This document shows positions 31,519 to 33,067 of a stretch of DNA of 33,067 bases, piece after piece. This DNA comes from Actinomycetota bacterium (GTDB taxonomy: Bacteria > Actinomycetota > Acidimicrobiia > Acidimicrobiales > AC-14), in assembly GCA_005888325.1 (NCBI GenBank), contig VAWU01000010.1, positions 2,192 through 35,258 on the forward strand, in the 5' to 3' direction. Every line of letters starts with the position of its first letter. The stretch's first letter is position 1. The translations under genes and the position numbers were made by a program. Below the pieces are notes generated by a model, which saw only the letters and a program-made list of their open reading frames with translations, was not told the DNA's origin and searched no databases.

Positions 31519-32760
31519 ATGCCCACACCGCAAACCTTCGTCATCGTCGGCGCCAGCCTGGCCGGCGCCAAAGCCGCCGAAACGCTGCGCACCGAAGGCT
31601 TCGACGGGCGCGTCGTGCTCATCGGCGAGGAACCCGAACGCCCCTACCAACGTCCGCCGCTGTCCAAGGACTAGCTGCGCGGCGACGCCGACCGCGCCAA
31701 GGTCTATGTCCACAACGAAGGCTTCTACGCCGACCAGCACATCGAGCTGCGCAGCAACACCACCGTCGTCTCGCTCGACCCCGACCGGCGCACGGTGCTG
31801 CTCGATGACGGCGAAACGTTCCGCTACGACCGGCTGTTGCTCACGACCGGCGCCGCGCCCCGCCGACTCCACGTGCCGGGCGGCGACCTCGACGGCGTGC
31901 ACTACCTGCGCAGCCTCGCCGACGCCGACCACCTCGCCGCCGCGCTGAACGACGCGAACCACGTCGTCGTGATCGGTGCCGGCTGGATCGGCTCCGAGGT
32001 CGCTGCCTCCGCCCGCCAGCTCGGCCGCGACGTCGCCATGATCGACCCCGGCTCCGTTCCCCTCCAGCGGGTGCTCGGCACCGAAGTCGGCGGCGTCTAC
32101 CGGAACCTGCACGCCGATTACGGCGTCCACCTTCACCTCGGCACCGGCGTCGCGTCGTTGCACGGCGGCGACCACGTCGAAGAGGTCCGCCTCACCGACG
32201 GGTCCCGTCGCCCTGCCGACCTCGCCATCGTCGGCATCGGGGCGGCGCCCCGCGTCGAGCTCGCGGTCGCGGCCGGTCTCGCGGTCGACGACGGCGTGAT
32301 CGTCGACGCCCACCTGCGCACCAGCGCCCCCGACGTCTTCGCCGCGGGTGACGCGGCCGCCGCCTTTCATCCCGGTCTCGACGCCCACATCCGCGTCGAG
32401 CACTGGGCCAACGCCCTTCACCAAGGGGCCGCGGCAGCGAAGAACATGCTCGGCCTCCCCGCCCCCTATGACCGGGTGCCGTACTTCTTCTCCGACCAGT
32501 ACGACCTCGGCATGGAGTACTCCGGCTACGCCGCGACCTGGGACCGCGTCATGTTCCGAGGCGACCCGGCCGACGGCAAGTCCATCGCTTTCTGGCTCGC
32601 CGATGGTGTCGTCGTTGCCGGCATGAACGCCAACGTCTGGGATGTCACCGACCCGATCCAACACCTCATCCGCGACCGAGTCGCCGTGAACCTCGACGCT
32701 CTCGCCGATCCCGACACACCGCTCGACTCCGTCGGCGCCGATGCGCGCGTCTCGTCGTAG
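31519..32760 (+). pseudogene. FAD/NAD(P)-dependent ferredoxin-reductase-like enzyme, interrupted by one amber codon
   Basis: A GGAGAG box precedes the ATG at 31519. The frame encodes a ~412-residue reductase of the rhodocoxin/ferredoxin reductase type: FAD motif VIVGASLAGAKAAETL at the start, NAD(P) motif VVVIGAGWIGSEVAA near residue 150, DVFAAGDAA near 271 and a C-terminal reductase domain (HWANALHQGAAAAKNMLG). Codon 52 (31672-31674) is TAG, inside PPLSKD-stop-LRGDAD, where relatives have Tyr (PLSKxYLRG). A single TAC-to-TAG change therefore explains it. All other parts are in one intact frame. As read, only 51 residues are made from the first start; re-initiation at the GTG at 31795 would lose the FAD motif. 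TAG ends several neighbouring genes, so general TAG reassignment is excluded. Read error or recent mutation are the likeliest causes. Confidence 0.85.
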
Positions 32761-32801
32761 TCGTCCCCTCGGAGGCCGAGCAGCTCGTTGCGGCGCATCC
32801 C
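32751..32801 (-). pseudogene. Tyrosine-recombinase (integrase) fragment
   Basis: On the minus strand 17 codons read GMRRNELLGLRGDDYDE. This matches the conserved helix around the first catalytic Arg of phage-type integrases (GMRRxELLGLRWDDxD). Neither the upstream nor the downstream catalytic parts are seen in any frame. It is a small relic, but the motif is quite specific. Confidence 0.5.
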
Positions 32802-32879
32802 GTCGTAGCGACGCCCGACTGGTGGGTGGGTTTCGTCACCCGGGTGGCGGGCTCCGTCGCCGCCGGATAGACGATTCGC

Positions 32880-33026
32880 ATGGGGTCTCATCGCCAGCCG
32901 ACCACGAGAACCGTCACCACGACCGTCGTGCAGTCGAGCTTCGGCGTCAAGCCCTACTCGGCGATGCTCGGTGCGCTCAGAGTCCGCGACGCGGTCGAGG
33001 TCCGCGCCGAGGTGCGTCTGCCGTAG
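32880..33026 (+). pseudogene. Possible YceI-like C-terminal fragment
   Basis: A 48-codon frame (ATG 32880 to TAG 33024-33026) encodes TTTVVQSSFGVKPYSAMLGALRVRDAVEVRAEVRLP. The pattern, a strand, then 'fGIkPYSA..GAL', then 'D.VEV..E', resembles the last strands of some YceI-like lipid-binding proteins. There is a stop just upstream in frame and no ribosome site, so it is probably a leftover 3' end. The identification is tentative. Confidence 0.35.
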
Positions 33027-33067
33027 CGGTTGCTCTACGCGTCGCCATTCGGGAGAACGAGGACGCC

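Noticed and set aside
29421-31528. Long minus-strand frames over the DoxX-patatin-FolE genes
   Set aside because: They mirror well-supported plus-strand genes with catalytic motifs and have no recognisable content.
31519-32760. TAG as a reassigned sense codon (pyrrolysine or other)
   Set aside because: Several intact genes in the window end with TAG (for example at 6607, 7256 and 9663), and the site is a conserved Tyr explained by one base change.

Overview
The window is about 33 kb of high-GC DNA with dense genes and GTG/TTG starts. It carries actinobacterial hallmarks: a SARP-type regulator, a WhiB relic, a TIGR03086 (mycothiol-dependent maleylpyruvate isomerase-like) protein, and secreted DUF11-repeat and lipobox proteins. 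An uncultured member of the Actinomycetota, perhaps Acidimicrobiia-like, fits best. No rRNA, tRNA or CRISPR array was seen, so the taxonomy is inference.

Left part (1-12.2 kb): the end of a secreted Ig-like-domain protein, a PQQ-type beta-propeller lipoprotein and a Cu/Zn-SOD-fold secreted protein lie on the plus strand. They face a long minus-strand block: ABC-type FtsX permease, GT2 synthase with a C-terminal PilZ (c-di-GMP) domain, Flp pilin, TadE, TadG and a secreted propeller-like protein. This is a cell-surface block. The Tad motor, platform, secretin and prepilin peptidase are not in the window.

Middle (12.2-21.4 kb): a SARP regulator is followed by three exact GTGACGG heptamers at 11-bp period upstream of a 1244-aa DUF11 exoprotein gene, which is the classical geometry of a SARP-controlled promoter. 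A perfect 36-bp palindrome separates that gene from a convergent lipoprotein gene. Next comes a TetR/AurF-like diiron oxygenase pair, with an operator palindrome over the -35 element and a probably leaderless start. Then a TIGR03086 protein gene diverges from an ArsR-SRPBCC-TfoX-SRPBCC operon across an ArsR-like operator. The first SRPBCC gene of that operon is broken.

Right part (21.4-33 kb): a 1004-aa DUF4062-STAND NTPase-TPR protein is followed by a decayed zone. It holds an IS30-type transposase relic, an amidase whose C-terminal region is replaced by a glyoxalase/VOC fragment, a frameshifted WhiB and one unrecognised gene. After it comes a compact cassette: a cysteine-rich (SufR-like) regulator diverges from DoxX, patatin, GTP cyclohydrolase I, a small unknown protein and a flavin reductase interrupted by one amber codon. 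A tyrosine-recombinase fragment and a YceI-like fragment close the window. The several relics suggest an old, eroding mobile-DNA landing zone. Assembly or read errors cannot be excluded for the single-base lesions.

The points most worth following are the SARP promoter, the STAND protein, the amidase/VOC chimera, and the FeS-regulator/DoxX/patatin/FolE/reductase cassette.
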